DNA of 64,000 nt from Daucus carota subsp. sativus (GCF_001625215.2 NC_030383.2:57588949-57652948), one strand, 5' to 3'; positions 1 through 11,793 are shown, numbered from the stretch's first letter. The notes: a model not told the origin generated them from the sequence alone. Program-made: numbers and translations.

Positions 1-331
1 TATGTACCTTGCTTTCATTTGATTTCGGTTATAAATCAAATTTCCGGAATAACCCGAAATTATATTTTTAGATCGGTTACAAAACTGAAACATGAGCTGT
101 GATCTCTCACCCACCAAAGACCTTGTGAAGTCAAGCCAGTGTAGTGGGACTAAAGCAATTATTTCTGCAAGAATACTTTTCTCCGCAGTTCTCAGGGCAG
201 CTTCATCTTTCATGTCACTAGTCTCCAGGTTTCTTTGTCGGGCATCATTGACTTGACTCTATAAGTCTTTGCTTCTTGTTTTATTATGAGCTATAAGGAA
301 AAGCAAAAGTAGTGGGTCAACATTCTTTACA
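1..331. repeat. Duplicated RLP upstream region, copy A
   Basis: This stretch is nearly identical to 4674-4987 (copy B) and to 5801-6047 continued at 16965-17057 (copy C). It is cut by the left window edge. In copies A and C the next downstream gene is an RLP or RLP relic. A weaker match (the run around AGCAATTATTT.TGCA) lies upstream of the second RLP at about 20085-20130. It therefore looks like the distal promoter part of a tandemly duplicated RLP unit. The short reading frame inside copy C (5890-6084) is not a credible gene. Confidence 0.8.
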
Positions 332-789
332 TCTGCTACATCTTCCAGACCCAGTAATACAGGAACATCTTCCACAAGATACTATGCTGTACTGGCCCAA
401 CTCTCATGTTTACAGCTCTGATTATCTACCAAACTTATGAGCTAATAAATCAAGTCATGCCAGCTTTGACTAAAGAGAAAACACTAGCCATATACTCCCT
501 CCGTCTCACCCATTTCTTTACACTTTCTTTTTTTGGGTGTCCCATCCAATTCTTTACATTTCAAAACTTACCAAAAATAGTAAATGTGTCCCACTACTTC
601 TTCACTTTTTTTTCCTTTTCACACTACTTTTACTCCACTATCTTCTTTTTATACATTAAAAATTAATGGGTCCCACCACTTTACCCACTTTTCTTCCTCT
701 TTTCAACTATTTTATTCATATTCCTTAACCTCCGTGCCCAACCCATTTGATAAGAAATGGGTGGGACGGAGGGAGTATAATTTAACGAT
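319..789 (-). pseudogene. Phytochelatin synthase exon 6/intron 5 fragment, transposed
   Basis: Bases 319-414 match the upstream part of phytochelatin synthase exon 6 (34401-34499). Homology continues through the splice acceptor into intron 5 (to about 34625), so this is a DNA-level copy and not a processed transcript. It lacks about 44 bp present in the parent intron and is interrupted by a Stowaway-type element at 495-775. The exon part has point changes and no neighbouring exons, so it cannot make the enzyme. Copy C of the upstream repeat keeps only the first about 20 bp (to 17057), so the fragment arrived before that duplication. Confidence 0.8.
495..775. mobile_element. Stowaway-type MITE (CTCCCTCCGT ends)
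   Basis: The element begins CTCCCTCCGT and ends ACGGAGGGAG, and is flanked by TA on both sides (493-494, 776-777). It is 281 bp, with no coding capacity. The unoccupied site survives in the phytochelatin synthase intron near 34610-34625, which reads straight across with a single TA. Its closest relative in the window is 43992-44272, of the same length and largely the same sequence. The reading frames drawn through it are translations of its T-rich interior. Confidence 0.93.
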
Positions 790-1122
790 CATGGAAGAAC
801 CTTTCAATATTTGATTTGTTATAGTGGGTTATTTGTTTATTGGATTTGTTAGTAAAGTAAATCCAGGACCTGGTCTCCTTTTCTAGACTATATGATTCCT
901 AAAAAACATAGAAAGTAGGAACGTGTATATAGAATTAACAGCAGAAATGTGACTGAACTAACGTAAATTAATATAAAGTCCTTACTTTGTGTTATTTAAA
1001 GTTCTTGTCGAAAAACAGTAAGTCCGCGTAGCAAAAGCAGCTTGAACAGCCATTTCAAGGAAAGTCACTGAGAGTAATCAGTTGCAGAGCAAACCCTTGG
1101 CCTTCAGTTCACATGTGAGTTC

Positions 1123-1129
1123 TATAAAT
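1123..1129 (+). promoter_or_regulatory. Probable TATA box of RLP gene 1
   Basis: TATAAAT lies about 50 bp before the ATG at 1176. It implies a short leader. The position is by consensus only. Confidence 0.4.
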
Positions 1130-1175
1130 CCCATAGTATGTTACTCCACAAAATACAGGAACGGAGTAAACAATC

Positions 1176-4083
1176 ATGGGAATAGTTAACAAGTCTCTTC
1201 TTCTTGTACTATTCCTTGTTGTACTTCCACTAAATATAGTATCATCACCAACCACCCAAGGAGAAGCCCTTGTCAAATGGAAGGACACTTTATTCAGCTC
1301 TTCTTCACTCAATTCTTGGTCTTCAAACAATCTCAGTTACCTTTGTAATTGGACTGGCATTACCTGCAATACTGCAGGAACAGTTTCTGAGCTCAACATT
1401 TACTATCTAAGAATCTCTGGAACACTTGCTCACTTCAACTTCTCCTCATTTCCAAGTCTCACTTATTTGGACATGAGCGGCAACAACTTATCAGGCAGTA
1501 TACCAGTAGATATTGGAAATGCAACACAACTTCAGCACTTGGATCTCAGCAGCAACAATATAGATGGTAACATTCCTTACTAAATTAGTCATGTCCAGAA
1601 GTTACAAAAAAATCAGAGTTGTATTTCCCGGAGTCGCAATTAAAATAAAGTTGTTTATTTGTTTGATGATTCCTTTGCAGGGAATATTCCCTCCTTCATA
1701 GGTCAACTTACGGAGCTTCAAGAACTTGATCTTGGTGATAACAATTTGAACTCTAGCATTCCCCCTGAGCTTGGGTTGTGTACCAGGCTCAATGTCTTGT
1801 CTCTATCTCATAATTCTCTTGCTGGGCCTCTGCCTTACTCCTTTTCGAATCTAACCCAGATTTCTGAACTATACCTAGATGACAATTATCTTTCTGGTGA
1901 GCTCTCCCCTAATCTCTTCACCAAATGGACCGAGTTAAAATTACTGCACATAGGAGGCAATGCCTTGAGTGGTAATATTCCTTCTGAAATTGGTATGTTG
2001 ACAAATCTTACAAGCCTCTATCTGCAAGATAATGATCTTAAAGGAACAATTCCCAGAGAGATAGGGAACTTGAATCAGCTTCAGGGATTATACTTGTCTC
2101 AAAACCATCTAGAAGGTTCAGTTCCAGCAACAATTTGGAACCTGGTCAAATTGGAATGGTTACGTCTGCACTCCAATAATCTAAGTGGAACTATTCCACC
2201 TGAGATTCGGAACTTAACACTGCTTGATTCTCTTAATCTCAAGACCAACCAATTGACAGGAATTATTCCACCTGATATTGGTCTCTTGATAGATTTGACA
2301 TATCTTGATCTCAGCAACAACCAATTGAATGGAACTATTCCATCTGAGATTGGGAACTTAACAATGCTCGATGATCTTGATCTCGGAAATAACCAATTGA
2401 GTGGAACTATTCCACCTGAGATTTGGAACCTACTGTTCCACTATCTTAATCTCGAAAATAACCAATTGACAGGAGAGCTGCCTGATCCAGTTCCTTATTT
2501 AGGTACATTGGAATCCCTTAACCTTTCTTCTAATAGGTTGTGCGGCATCATTCCTACTAACTTTGGGAACCATACACCCAGCTTGTCTGACATCAATTTA
2601 TCGAGGAATAACTTTTCTGGTAAGCTCTACAACTTTTTAACATGTTTGCTCCCCTTTTATTTTTATTTTATTTTCCTTTGTGTTTATATAGACTATTTAT
2701 TAATATTGTTTGGTGAGAATCTAGACCAATATTGGAAATTTAACAAACCTATCACTTTTTCTAATTATTTTTACTATTTTTCTGATATTGACAGGAGAAG
2801 TTCCCCCAACACTGTGCAAAGTGACATCTCTTCGATATCTTGATTTGTCAAGTAATGAATTAAAAGGTTCACTTCCCCGTTGCCTGGAAAATCTTAACCA
2901 GACTATAGTAGTCAATCTCAGCAAGAATCAATTTAAAGGGATAATACCAACATTTTGTACGACGGAAATTTGGGTTCTTGATTTGTCAAGTAACATGTTA
3001 GGGGGTGCACTTCCACACTGTTTGTTCACAAATACGAGCATTGATCTTAATATTCTCGATCTTCATGATAATCAACTTCAAGGGACAATACCACAAATCA
3101 TCGCAAACTCATGTAAATTGACTACTTTCAACATCAACAACAATCACATTGAAGGATCAATACCCTCGACCTTGGCCAATTGTAAGCAATTACAAATTCT
3201 AGATTTTGGAAACAACAAAATAAAGGACTCTTTTCCATCATGGTTGGCGGCTCTTCCACAGCTACAAATTCTTGTCTTGCGGTCAAACAGATTTCATGGC
3301 AACATAAGTGTTAAAAAGATGGAAAATCCATTTTCCCAGTTGCGCATCATGGATCTCTCTCACAATCAATTCAGTGGCAATCTACCAATCAACTTTTTTG
3401 ATAATTTTAAACTTATGGATGACTCAGATGAAGGAGTTGGTTTAAATACCAGTATCCTAAGCGGTTCCTTTTATGAAGCTTCTGTTTCGCTAGTTGTCAA
3501 AGGAATAGAGCTTGAAGTGAAAAAAATTCTCTATATATACACAAGTATAGATTTATCAAGCAACAAGTTTACTGGAGAAGTTTCAGAGACCATTGGTGAA
3601 TTTAAATCACTTCGACTGCTCAACCTTTCCCATAACAGTCTTACGGGCCATATCCCATCCTCATTGGGAAACATGAGTCTCCTCGAATCTTTAGATTTCT
3701 CTTCAAATCGAATGACAAGTAAGATTCCTCGGCAATTGAGTACTTTGGAATTTCTTTCAACCTTGAACCTTTCAACCAACAATCTTTCTGGAGAAATTCC
3801 ACAAGGCAGGCATTTCGATACTTTTACTAAAGATTCATTCCTAGGCAACTTGGCGTTGTGTGGAGCTCCTGTGACAAAGAAATGCAAAGATGATGAGTTT
3901 CCACCACGAGAAGCTGATGACGATGTTGACTATATTTGGTTTGATTGGAAAATGATACTGATCGGGTATGGAATAGGATTGGTATGCGGATTGTCCACAG
4001 GATACATTGTTTTTACAACATTAAAGCCTTGGTGGTTTGTGAGTATCATTGAAAGAGCTCAGCAGAAACTGATCAAGAGATAG
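1176..4083 (+). CDS. LRR receptor-like protein, Cf-9-type tail with MIK2-like head (gene 1)
   Basis: Three exons, 1176-1566, 1681-2619 and 2795-4083, join in frame to 872 aa. Residues 1-24 are a signal peptide. An N-terminal LRR cap (ALVKWKDTL...CNWTGITC) follows, then roughly 25-30 plasma-membrane-type LRRs (LxxLxLxxNxLxGxIP). A short non-LRR island (YEASVSLVVKGIELEV) precedes the last LRRs. The protein ends with an acidic juxtamembrane stretch, one membrane helix with GxxxG spacing (LIGYGIGLVCGLSTG) and a basic tail of about 25 residues with no kinase. That is the layout of RLPs, which detect extracellular ligands and signal through SOBIR1-type partner kinases. The head resembles MIK2/At1g35710 receptor kinases and the tail resembles Cf-9/EIX RLPs. 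Both introns are phase 1. The ATG is the first after the TATA box and starts the signal peptide. The ligand cannot be inferred. Confidence 0.92.
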
Positions 4084-4623
4084 ATCAAGAACACACTTTG
4101 ATTACATTTTCCTCGCTTCACTGAAATAATTGTTGCAACTCCAAATAAATTTTTTATGTTTAAATATATTTGTTTTCATCATAAAACCATAAACATTCAA
4201 GTTTATCAGTGTGCATAACTGAATTAAGCAACAACTATAAGTATGTCAAGTGCCAAAAATATTTAAAATCGTAATTTCATTGGAAGTAGTCAAGTAGTTG
4301 GACTTAAGCAATCTGTTTAGTTGGAACGAATGGAATTGGGTCGGGATAAGAATTATATTTATCCTTTTTCCTGGATAAATATTTAATTGCATTTCATTTA
4401 CATTATGAACACGTTCATATCAAGTGGGTGGGTAGATATACATTCTTACTCAACTAGGTTTTTTTCTTTCTAATTCTGTCTCGTTCCATTCTTTTAGACT
4501 AACATTAGCATAATTGTGTAGAAAATTACGTTTTTAATCGATGGAAAAAAGAAATTATCAATACTAAAATGTCTGTAGAGTTTTAGCCAAGGTATTTTCA
4601 TGATAGGAGATGCTCCAACACAG
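4084..4623. other. Intergenic, 3' flank of RLP gene 1
   Basis: AT-rich sequence with the 3' untranslated end of gene 1. I see no gene, RNA or clear element in it. Confidence 0.6.
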
Positions 4624-4987
4624 GCAAATGGGATAAGTTATTTGCTGCTAGTTTTCTGAATTCTAATCACTAATCTGTACCTTGCTTTCATTTAATTTCG
4701 GTTATAAATCAAATTTCAGGAATAACCCGAAATTATATTTTTAGATCAGTTACAAAACTTAAACATGAGCTGTAATCTCTCACCCACCAAAGACCATGTG
4801 AAGTCAAGCCAGTGTAGTGGGACTAAAGCAATTATTTCTGCAAGAATACTTTTCTCCGTAGTTCTCAGGGCACCTTCATCTTTCATGTCACTAGTCTATT
4901 TTGTGTCTGCTTCGACTGCTTGTGTCTGAGTCTCCGGGACTCTTTGTCGGGCATCATTGACTTGACTCTATAAGTCTTTGCTTCTTG
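4624..4987. repeat. Duplicated RLP upstream region, copy B (truncated)
   Basis: Matches copies A and C from the motif GCAAATGGGATAAGTTATTT onward. It has a private insertion of about 35 bp near 4897-4931 (present in neither A nor C) and is broken at 4988 by a T-run that begins an inserted retroelement fragment. No RLP coding sequence follows it, so this unit has lost its gene. Confidence 0.75.
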
Positions 4988-5710
4988 TTTTTTTTTTTTT
5001 TGACAAATGCAAGAGAATTTCATTAACTTAAATATAATACAGTCGGGACAAACCCCCAACTGTCGATACAACCAGGTGGTAAACAAATAACATGCTAAAA
5101 ACAATTAGATGATTTGTTTCCTGATTGTTTAACAGATAGAATTCAAAAATTCTTGAAGCAAAAAACGAAATCAAAAACATCCCAAGCGATCCAAATTGCA
5201 CCAAAATCTCTGGAAACAATAACATCGCAATTGACCATATCACATAAAAACTATTGTTAGCCCAATGTTCAGAAACACCAATAGCATAAAACGAGATTGG
5301 AGAAGTGGCACCACAGCTATCTACATGCCGGATACCAGCTATAGACATGCCGAAAGTGTAAACCCGTGAATGATGAACAATCTTTGATTGTGAAAGGTGA
5401 GCTCTTGCAATAATCACCACCGTCCCAGATTCGATACAGTTTTTGTAGATCACCAAAAATATCAAGAAACTCGTTTTCAAAAGATCCAACACGAAATAAA
5501 CCCAATCATGACCAAAGAAAAACATAACAGACACTCCAAAAGGGGAGACAAACCACACACTCCAAGAGGAGAGACACACAAACACCCAAAAAATTGGGTT
5601 TTATTGAAAAGAAATTAACGAGAGTAAAAGATAGATAATGAAGGAGTTGGGGCTTTCCACCGGAGAAAACCAGTGGAAGCCCCTCGATTTACTTAAAAAA
5701 AAAAAAAAAC
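4988..5710 (-). mobile_element. Degenerate LINE-like fragment with RNase H-type coding remnant
   Basis: On the minus strand the element ends in a poly-A tail (T-run 4988-5001 on the plus strand). It contains a broken frame around 5180-5290 whose residues EHWANNSFYVIWS align with EHWTTDDAYVKVN in a second copy at 60511-61165. The second copy reads on into VNCDAT, the start of the RNase H-like domain at the end of plant LINE polyproteins. The two copies also share a motif near their tails (ACAAACCCCC.AACTGTC). Frameshifts and stops make it non-functional. The 5' boundary is uncertain (5700-5750). Confidence 0.5.
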
Positions 5711-5750
5711 CTAATGGAGGAGGAAGAGAGGAGAGAGGCGGCTGAGAGGA

Positions 5751-6047
5751 GCAAATGTGATAAGTTATTTGCTGCTAGTTTGCTGAATTCTCATCACTAA
5801 TATGTACCTTGCTTTCATTTAATTTCGGTTATAAATCAAATTTCCGGAATAACCCGAAATTATATTTTTATCGGTTACAAAACTGAAACATGAGCTGTGA
5901 TCTCTCACCCACCAAAGACCTTGTGAAGTCAAGCCAGTGTAGTGGGACTAAAGCAATTATTTCTGCAAGAATACTTTTCTCCGTAGTTCTCAGGGCAGCT
6001 TCATCTTTCATGTCACTAGTCTCCAGGTTTCTTTGTCGGGCATCATT
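5751..6047. repeat. Duplicated RLP upstream region, copy C, left half
   Basis: Matches copies A and B. It is interrupted at 6047 by the LTR retrotransposon and resumes at 16965, sharing the TCATT target duplication. Copies A (about 242-246) and B (about 4952-4956) preserve the unoccupied site. Confidence 0.85.
6043..6047. repeat. Target-site duplication TCATT, left
   Basis: Five bases directly before the 5' LTR, repeated at 16965-16969 after the 3' LTR. The other two copies of the host repeat have it once. Confidence 0.95.
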
Positions 6048-9000
6048 TGTAATAACCCGGATTTTTAAAAATATTTTTTGTTAATATTATAAATGATTTT
6101 CTTAAAAAGAAAGGAATAATATTTAATATTTTATTCCAGTTTAATGAATTTTCAAAGGTTTATATTTAAACCCCGGGTTATTGTGTTATTGATAGATAAC
6201 TGTATTTTCAAAACGGATTTTCAAATATTGTTTTGAAAATTCTGTATTAATATTATGTGAATATATGTGTTATGTGATTAAGTGGTATTGGTGAATTTGT
6301 TGTTAATTAGTTATGATGAATTATTAATATTATATGATTAATATATGAATTTTTGTGAATTTTATATTATCTGGTTTATTGCGTTAACTGCTCATATGTG
6401 TTCGTATTTGAGAGATTTCAATTTCTACATGCTCAGGAGAAAATATAGTTTATTTGGATATTTTCATATCGATTTATGGAATATTAGATGATTTTATAAT
6501 CGATTTACGGATTTAATTGCGTATATTTATATTTATTTATTAATTATTGGACTTCTGTAAAACCGTCCACTCGTAACGAGGTAGCAAATTTTCTTCCCGG
6601 AAGTTTCAACAAAACTCACCTTTAGCCTAATTTAGATATTCCGGACACTTTTCGTGTTTTGACTTTTTCGATCCGGAGTACGGTTTTTCCCGGAGTCGGT
6701 CCGGCGGAGTTTTTCGGGTAGTTGAATTGTTGATAATTATCCAGTTTGTCTCGATAAACGTGAAACGGGATATTTTTTTTCATCCTTATCATGTAATAAT
6801 TGCAGTGGGACCCGCAGACCAATAATTGAGTTAAAAAGCCCCGTTTTGATGATTATCTCGAAAACAAGTACCGATTGGACCCCACTTTCTTAATATAAAG
6901 CTATTAAATATGTATTTTCATGCCATAAACGATCCAAAGGGGTACCAATTATTTGTAAATATAAATATACCTTTCTAGAGCTTATTTTCACCCGTAAAAT
7001 CATTTCACCGGTTTCTCTGCACGAATACCGAGAGAAACCGAGCGGTGTTCTTCGTGTTCTTCATAATTAAACAAAGATTTGAAGGTGTTATTGGAGTCAG
7101 AATCGAGCGTGCGAATAGTCAAATCGAAGATATCGAAGAGAAGAACTCAAATCAATCATCAAAAACAACCTGAGATTCACAGGTAGGGAGTAATTGAAGT
7201 TTTAAATTTCGAATTAATATGATTTAAATAGTGAATTTTTGCAAACGTGATTGTTTGATTGTTTTGATGATTCCATGTTGTAGAGCATGTTTTTCTCGTC
7301 GTTTTGGTATATCATATGTCAATTTTTGAGTTCAATAACACCTCGAAAAGTCAGTTTAATCTTCGAAAGTCATGTTCTTGGTGTTCTTGAATAAAGTCAC
7401 CGGAAAATTCTGATTTGAGTCGGAATTTTGATTCGTTGAACCTGGGCTAGCATGGTATATATCATTGGAAAGAGTATAAGGAGAGCAACATGTTCGTGTG
7501 CTTAGTTTGATTGTTGGAGTCGTAATGGAGGCGCCGGAATCTGGGGAAGTCGACGGCGACGTCAACTTTCGAAGCTTTTTCCGGCCAAATGGTTGATCCC
7601 TTGCTTAATCAGGTTGCATAAGTGAATTCCTGGGGTTTTGATTTATAAATCTGCACGTTTTGGTGATGTGTGGAGCCCTGTAGCCGTTTCACGGCGAAAG
7701 TCCGGCGAAGGCTCGTCGGAGGTGGTGACCGGGGGTCAAATTACAATTTGACCCCCAAACTTATCAAAACGATACAGTGGGAACCCTGGAGTTTAAAAGT
7801 TTTCAACTCAGTCCCTAGTAGTTTACAAAGTTGCACAGTGAACCTTGGAGTTTTGAATCTTTTCAAAAACATTTTATTTATTTATTTTAATTTCGAAAAT
7901 TATTGATTTTAAATTCAAAAATGCTTTTTAAATATTTGTTTATTCAAAAATAAATCTAATTTGATTTATTAATTAATTTTAATTAGTAATTAATTATTTT
8001 AATTAGTCAATTAATTTAAATATTAATTGATTAATTATTTTAATTAATTATTAATTGATTTTAATTGATTAATTAATTGGATTTAATTATCCTTTTTGAT
8101 TTAAAAATTCTGAAAAATAGTTTCGAGCTTTGAAATATTTTTCCAAATTATGTTCAAGGCTCGACAATTGTTTATGAATGATTTCAAGTCCAGTTTTGAG
8201 CATCCGGACTTGATTATTTATTTGAAAAATGATTCTTTTATCCGTTTTAATTCCGAAAAATGTTTAAAAATTCCAGAAAATTCCCGAAAAATCATTTCTA
8301 ACCCAAGACTTGATTTAATATCAATTGGGATGGGAAACCTTATGTGTTGTGTGTTGTCTGCTATTGGTTGGATGTGTTATGTGCCGATAGGAGAGTGAGA
8401 AAACTGTTTTGAGCATAACTTTTGATCCGTAAGTCGGAATCAAGTGAAACGAAAGAGAGACAGAAGCTTATAACGTCTATTTTAATATGATGTGACTATA
8501 TGGCTGAGTCTATAAGGTGAATAATTGTTGATAAGTATGCATAATGTGATAATATGTGATCTAAGTGCTACCAAGTGATGATTATGTGAAGTACGTGTTA
8601 GTTTTGATATTGTGAAGTGATAAATGATTCGTATGATTGATATTGGATAAGAATATATGGATTATAGCTATTGGATTTCGTTGGTTGATTAATGGTTGAG
8701 ATAGGATAATAGGTGGATAGTCTTATACATAGACGAGACGATGTCGGATTTTCGATAAGAATTTATATGATAATTGATTGGTGATATGTTATGTGGAATA
8801 TGATTGATTATATGTTAGAATCAAAGCATGCTTATGTGTTACGTGGTATGTGATAGGTTTAAAGGGGTATATAAGTGGGTATCGATATACGTGATATGTA
8901 TATGCGATATATTGTTTAGTGACTATAGCATTATCTTATTCTCGTAAAGGATTTGGACGAGACGTGTACGCTCGAAGACGTCAGAAAGTCGGAATGGTAT

Positions 9001-10572
9001 TGCAAAGCGAATAAGGGATGAATCGAGTAAGCGAAGCAATGTGGCGAATAGAGTATAGCTAGAGATGGTCTAGAGATTATGAGATGCATAGATTGTGAAA
9101 GTGGAAAGATGAGAATGAGCTGTGAGACGGGAGTCAGATTTAAGGCAAGTATCCTGCACCCTGCTTTTGGATATATTGCAAATATTCTGATTCATTCTTT
9201 TGATGTGTTGCAAGTATCCTAAACCCTTCTTTTGGATATATTGCATGTTCTGATCCATTCCTTTGGTATATGTTTCAAGTATTCATACCTTTCTTTTCAA
9301 TGTTCGAAAATGCGAGTATTCTGACCCATTCTTTCTAATCTTCAAGTTTCTAAAGAATTTCCGTTTTACAAATTAATTCGAAGTTCAGATTGTCATTGAA
9401 GCATGTGTTGCTCAGTGATAGTTAGAGCTTTGAATGAATTGGGATCTTCTTGATTATTCAACCCGCCATTGTCATGCTGGTTTAGCAGGCTAAATTCAGT
9501 TGCTTAGCCGATAATGGAGGATACTGAATAGTTGAGGATTTCCTGAACTGTGATTTATGAAATGATGGATCATGATTTATGAATAAATTATTATTAAAGT
9601 TTGAATTGGAATTATTCTGTTGTTGAAGATATTTATGATAATGTTCTGTTGATTTACATTGGCTTCTTGAATTGAATTAGAGAATTGGATTATTGTTTTT
9701 ATATAAACCTGTGGACCAGATTCGTGGTCATGTTAGGCCAATGAGTGCCTTGGATCCAGTGATAGAGCATGGCGGGGCCTGCTCGGGGTTAGTGCGGAAC
9801 TGATCAGCTGCCTAACCTTGGTTTTAATTAAAATGTGATAGTCCAATTCAATAATTCTTTTGGAAAAATTGAATTCCTCATTATTCAATTGCTGCAAGGT
9901 ATTGTGAACTTCTTATACGATACCATGAACTCATGAACTCAGGTTGAATTCTCTTATATCTTGAACTCGTGAACTTCTATTATATAATTTCAGAACTATC
10001 ATTGTTTATTATTACTTGCTGAGCATTGTTGCTCACCCTTGCTATTCCTTTCTAAACATTTCAGAAAGGCTTAAAGGTGAGATGATTGATTGAGATTGTG
10101 GATACGGCTAATGCTAGGCGAGGAGACAGAGTTGAGGATCCAGTGGTCAGGGAGTGGTGAGGAAAGTTGATGAGGTTGGTGCAAGCTGGAATAGTTGACA
10201 GTGATTCTTCTTATCGAAGATGATCTGACTTGGTAAGAAATATTGTATAGTATTAGTGGTGGATTCTAATTTCAATACTGTAACCTGGAAGCGATCCTGT
10301 TGTTTTTGGGGGTTAAAATGTTCTCTTTCGAGTCACTTATTGAAGTTTAAATGTTCTCTGGAAATTCTTTTATGATGATTTTCAAATTTAAAAGTCAGGT
10401 TTTGAAATCATTTGATTTATGTTCTCATTCAAATCCTTTATTTAATGTTTTCAAGTTTTAAATTCTATTGGATCTTCATTAATAAAAATATTACAGGTTT
10501 TTAAAGTGTTTTAAAAATGGGTTTTATGTGGTGACGTCAGAATCCAGACCCCCGGATTCCTGGACTGTCACA
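6048..10572 (+). repeat. 5' LTR, 4,525 bp
   Basis: Begins TG and ends CA. It contains an ATTA-rich tract (about 7915-8090) and an array of degenerate units of about 40-60 bp around GGATATATTGCAA (9143-9300). There is no credible gene: the five short open frames recur exactly 6,392 bp downstream in the other LTR and match no family I know. Confidence 0.96.
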
Positions 10573-10574
10573 GT

Positions 10575-10586
10575 TGGTATCAGAGC
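10575..10586 (+). other. Retrotransposon primer-binding site (tRNA-iMet type)
   Basis: TGGTATCAGAGC, two bases after the LTR end. This is the standard plant initiator-Met tRNA complement used to prime minus-strand DNA synthesis. Confidence 0.93.
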
Positions 10587-11667
10587 GACAGGTTATAAGT
10601 ATTTGAAATTAGAATATAGATTATAGTTTTAAGTTCTATTGATGAGGAATGTGGTGTAACCTCACATAGAGGTATGGTCGGACTATTTAGGAATAGTCTA
10701 GAGATGTGAGTGAAGCATAGAGTTTAGTTAGATGATCAAGTTAAGTGTGGATATCTAAAAGAGATTAGGATTCTTAAGTTTAGACATATGATTTCTAGTA
10801 TATTGAGTATTTGAGATGGTGAATTGTGGGAAAGGTCAGTATTAGACCTATATAGAAGAGTTTGATAATGAATGATTGAGTTGAGAATGGTGAAAATGCA
10901 GAGTTCAGAGTATTCTGACTATACTGCATATTTAAATTTGGATTATTGTATTGATTTGAGGATAATATAAATGCATGGTTCATAGTATGTTGACCATGTC
11001 AGATATTTGGAAGATGTATATTGTTTTGAGTGAAGATATGAAGAGTGAGTGTAGAGTATGAGTTGTATTGGATTAGAAGGAGAGATTGGTTGATAGATGA
11101 GAAGTGCATGATAGAGAGTAAGTAAAGTTGATTCAGGTTATTAGAAGCGATATTTGCGAGTAAGTTAGAATGTTAATTCTCGACGATGACGCTTTAAGTT
11201 AAGCGGGACAAGGTGGGCCCATAACCCACAGGGCGACGATTCAGAAAATCGAAGATATGCTACGTGTTGTGTTATAGACTTCAAAGGCAATTGGATGAAG
11301 CATAAGAACGTGAACTACTTGGGCCAGACTTATTACGAACGATAACGTCTACGATGACATCTTACGAGGCTATTACGGGTCAAATTGATTGATCATCAAG
11401 AACGTTGAAAAGAAGACATATATCGTACAATGATTTATTGAAGTAGAGTCGGAATCTGAGAAGACCTTGGCAATACCTCTATTCAACTAAAGATTCTTTT
11501 GATGGTTTTTTTCATCAGTAAGATATTATCATGATATCTTTTCTACAAAAGTTTTGATAAATGAGATCTTCAATTTCTCAAATTCTACGATGACATTGAT
11601 ATTGATTATTGGTATGAGTTGGAAAGCAAAGATGTGTGATAAAGGTTTGTTGTGAAGAGATAGTGAT

Positions 11668-11793
11668 GTTCCTTGATATTGTTTGACATTTCTTGATATT
11701 CCTTGATATTCTTTCATCATCCTTGATATCCCTTGATATTCTCGAGATTCTTTGATATTCCTTGATATTCTCTGAGATTCCTTAACATTTCTT
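11668..11793. repeat. Degenerate decamer array (TTGATATTCC)n
   Basis: About ten imperfect copies of TTGATATTCC, some with CGAGATTC or CTGAGATTC variants. It lies inside the retrotransposon interior and appears only here in the window. Confidence 0.75.

Noticed and set aside
5890-6084. 64-codon frame in the duplicated upstream region
   Set aside because: It runs across the retrotransposon insertion point and copies A and B of the same DNA do not keep it; translation of a non-coding repeat.
7356-8398. Short frames within the 5' LTR (also at 13748-14790)
   Set aside because: They are exact duplicates only because the LTRs are identical. No domain, no codon-like pattern, no similarity to gag or pol.
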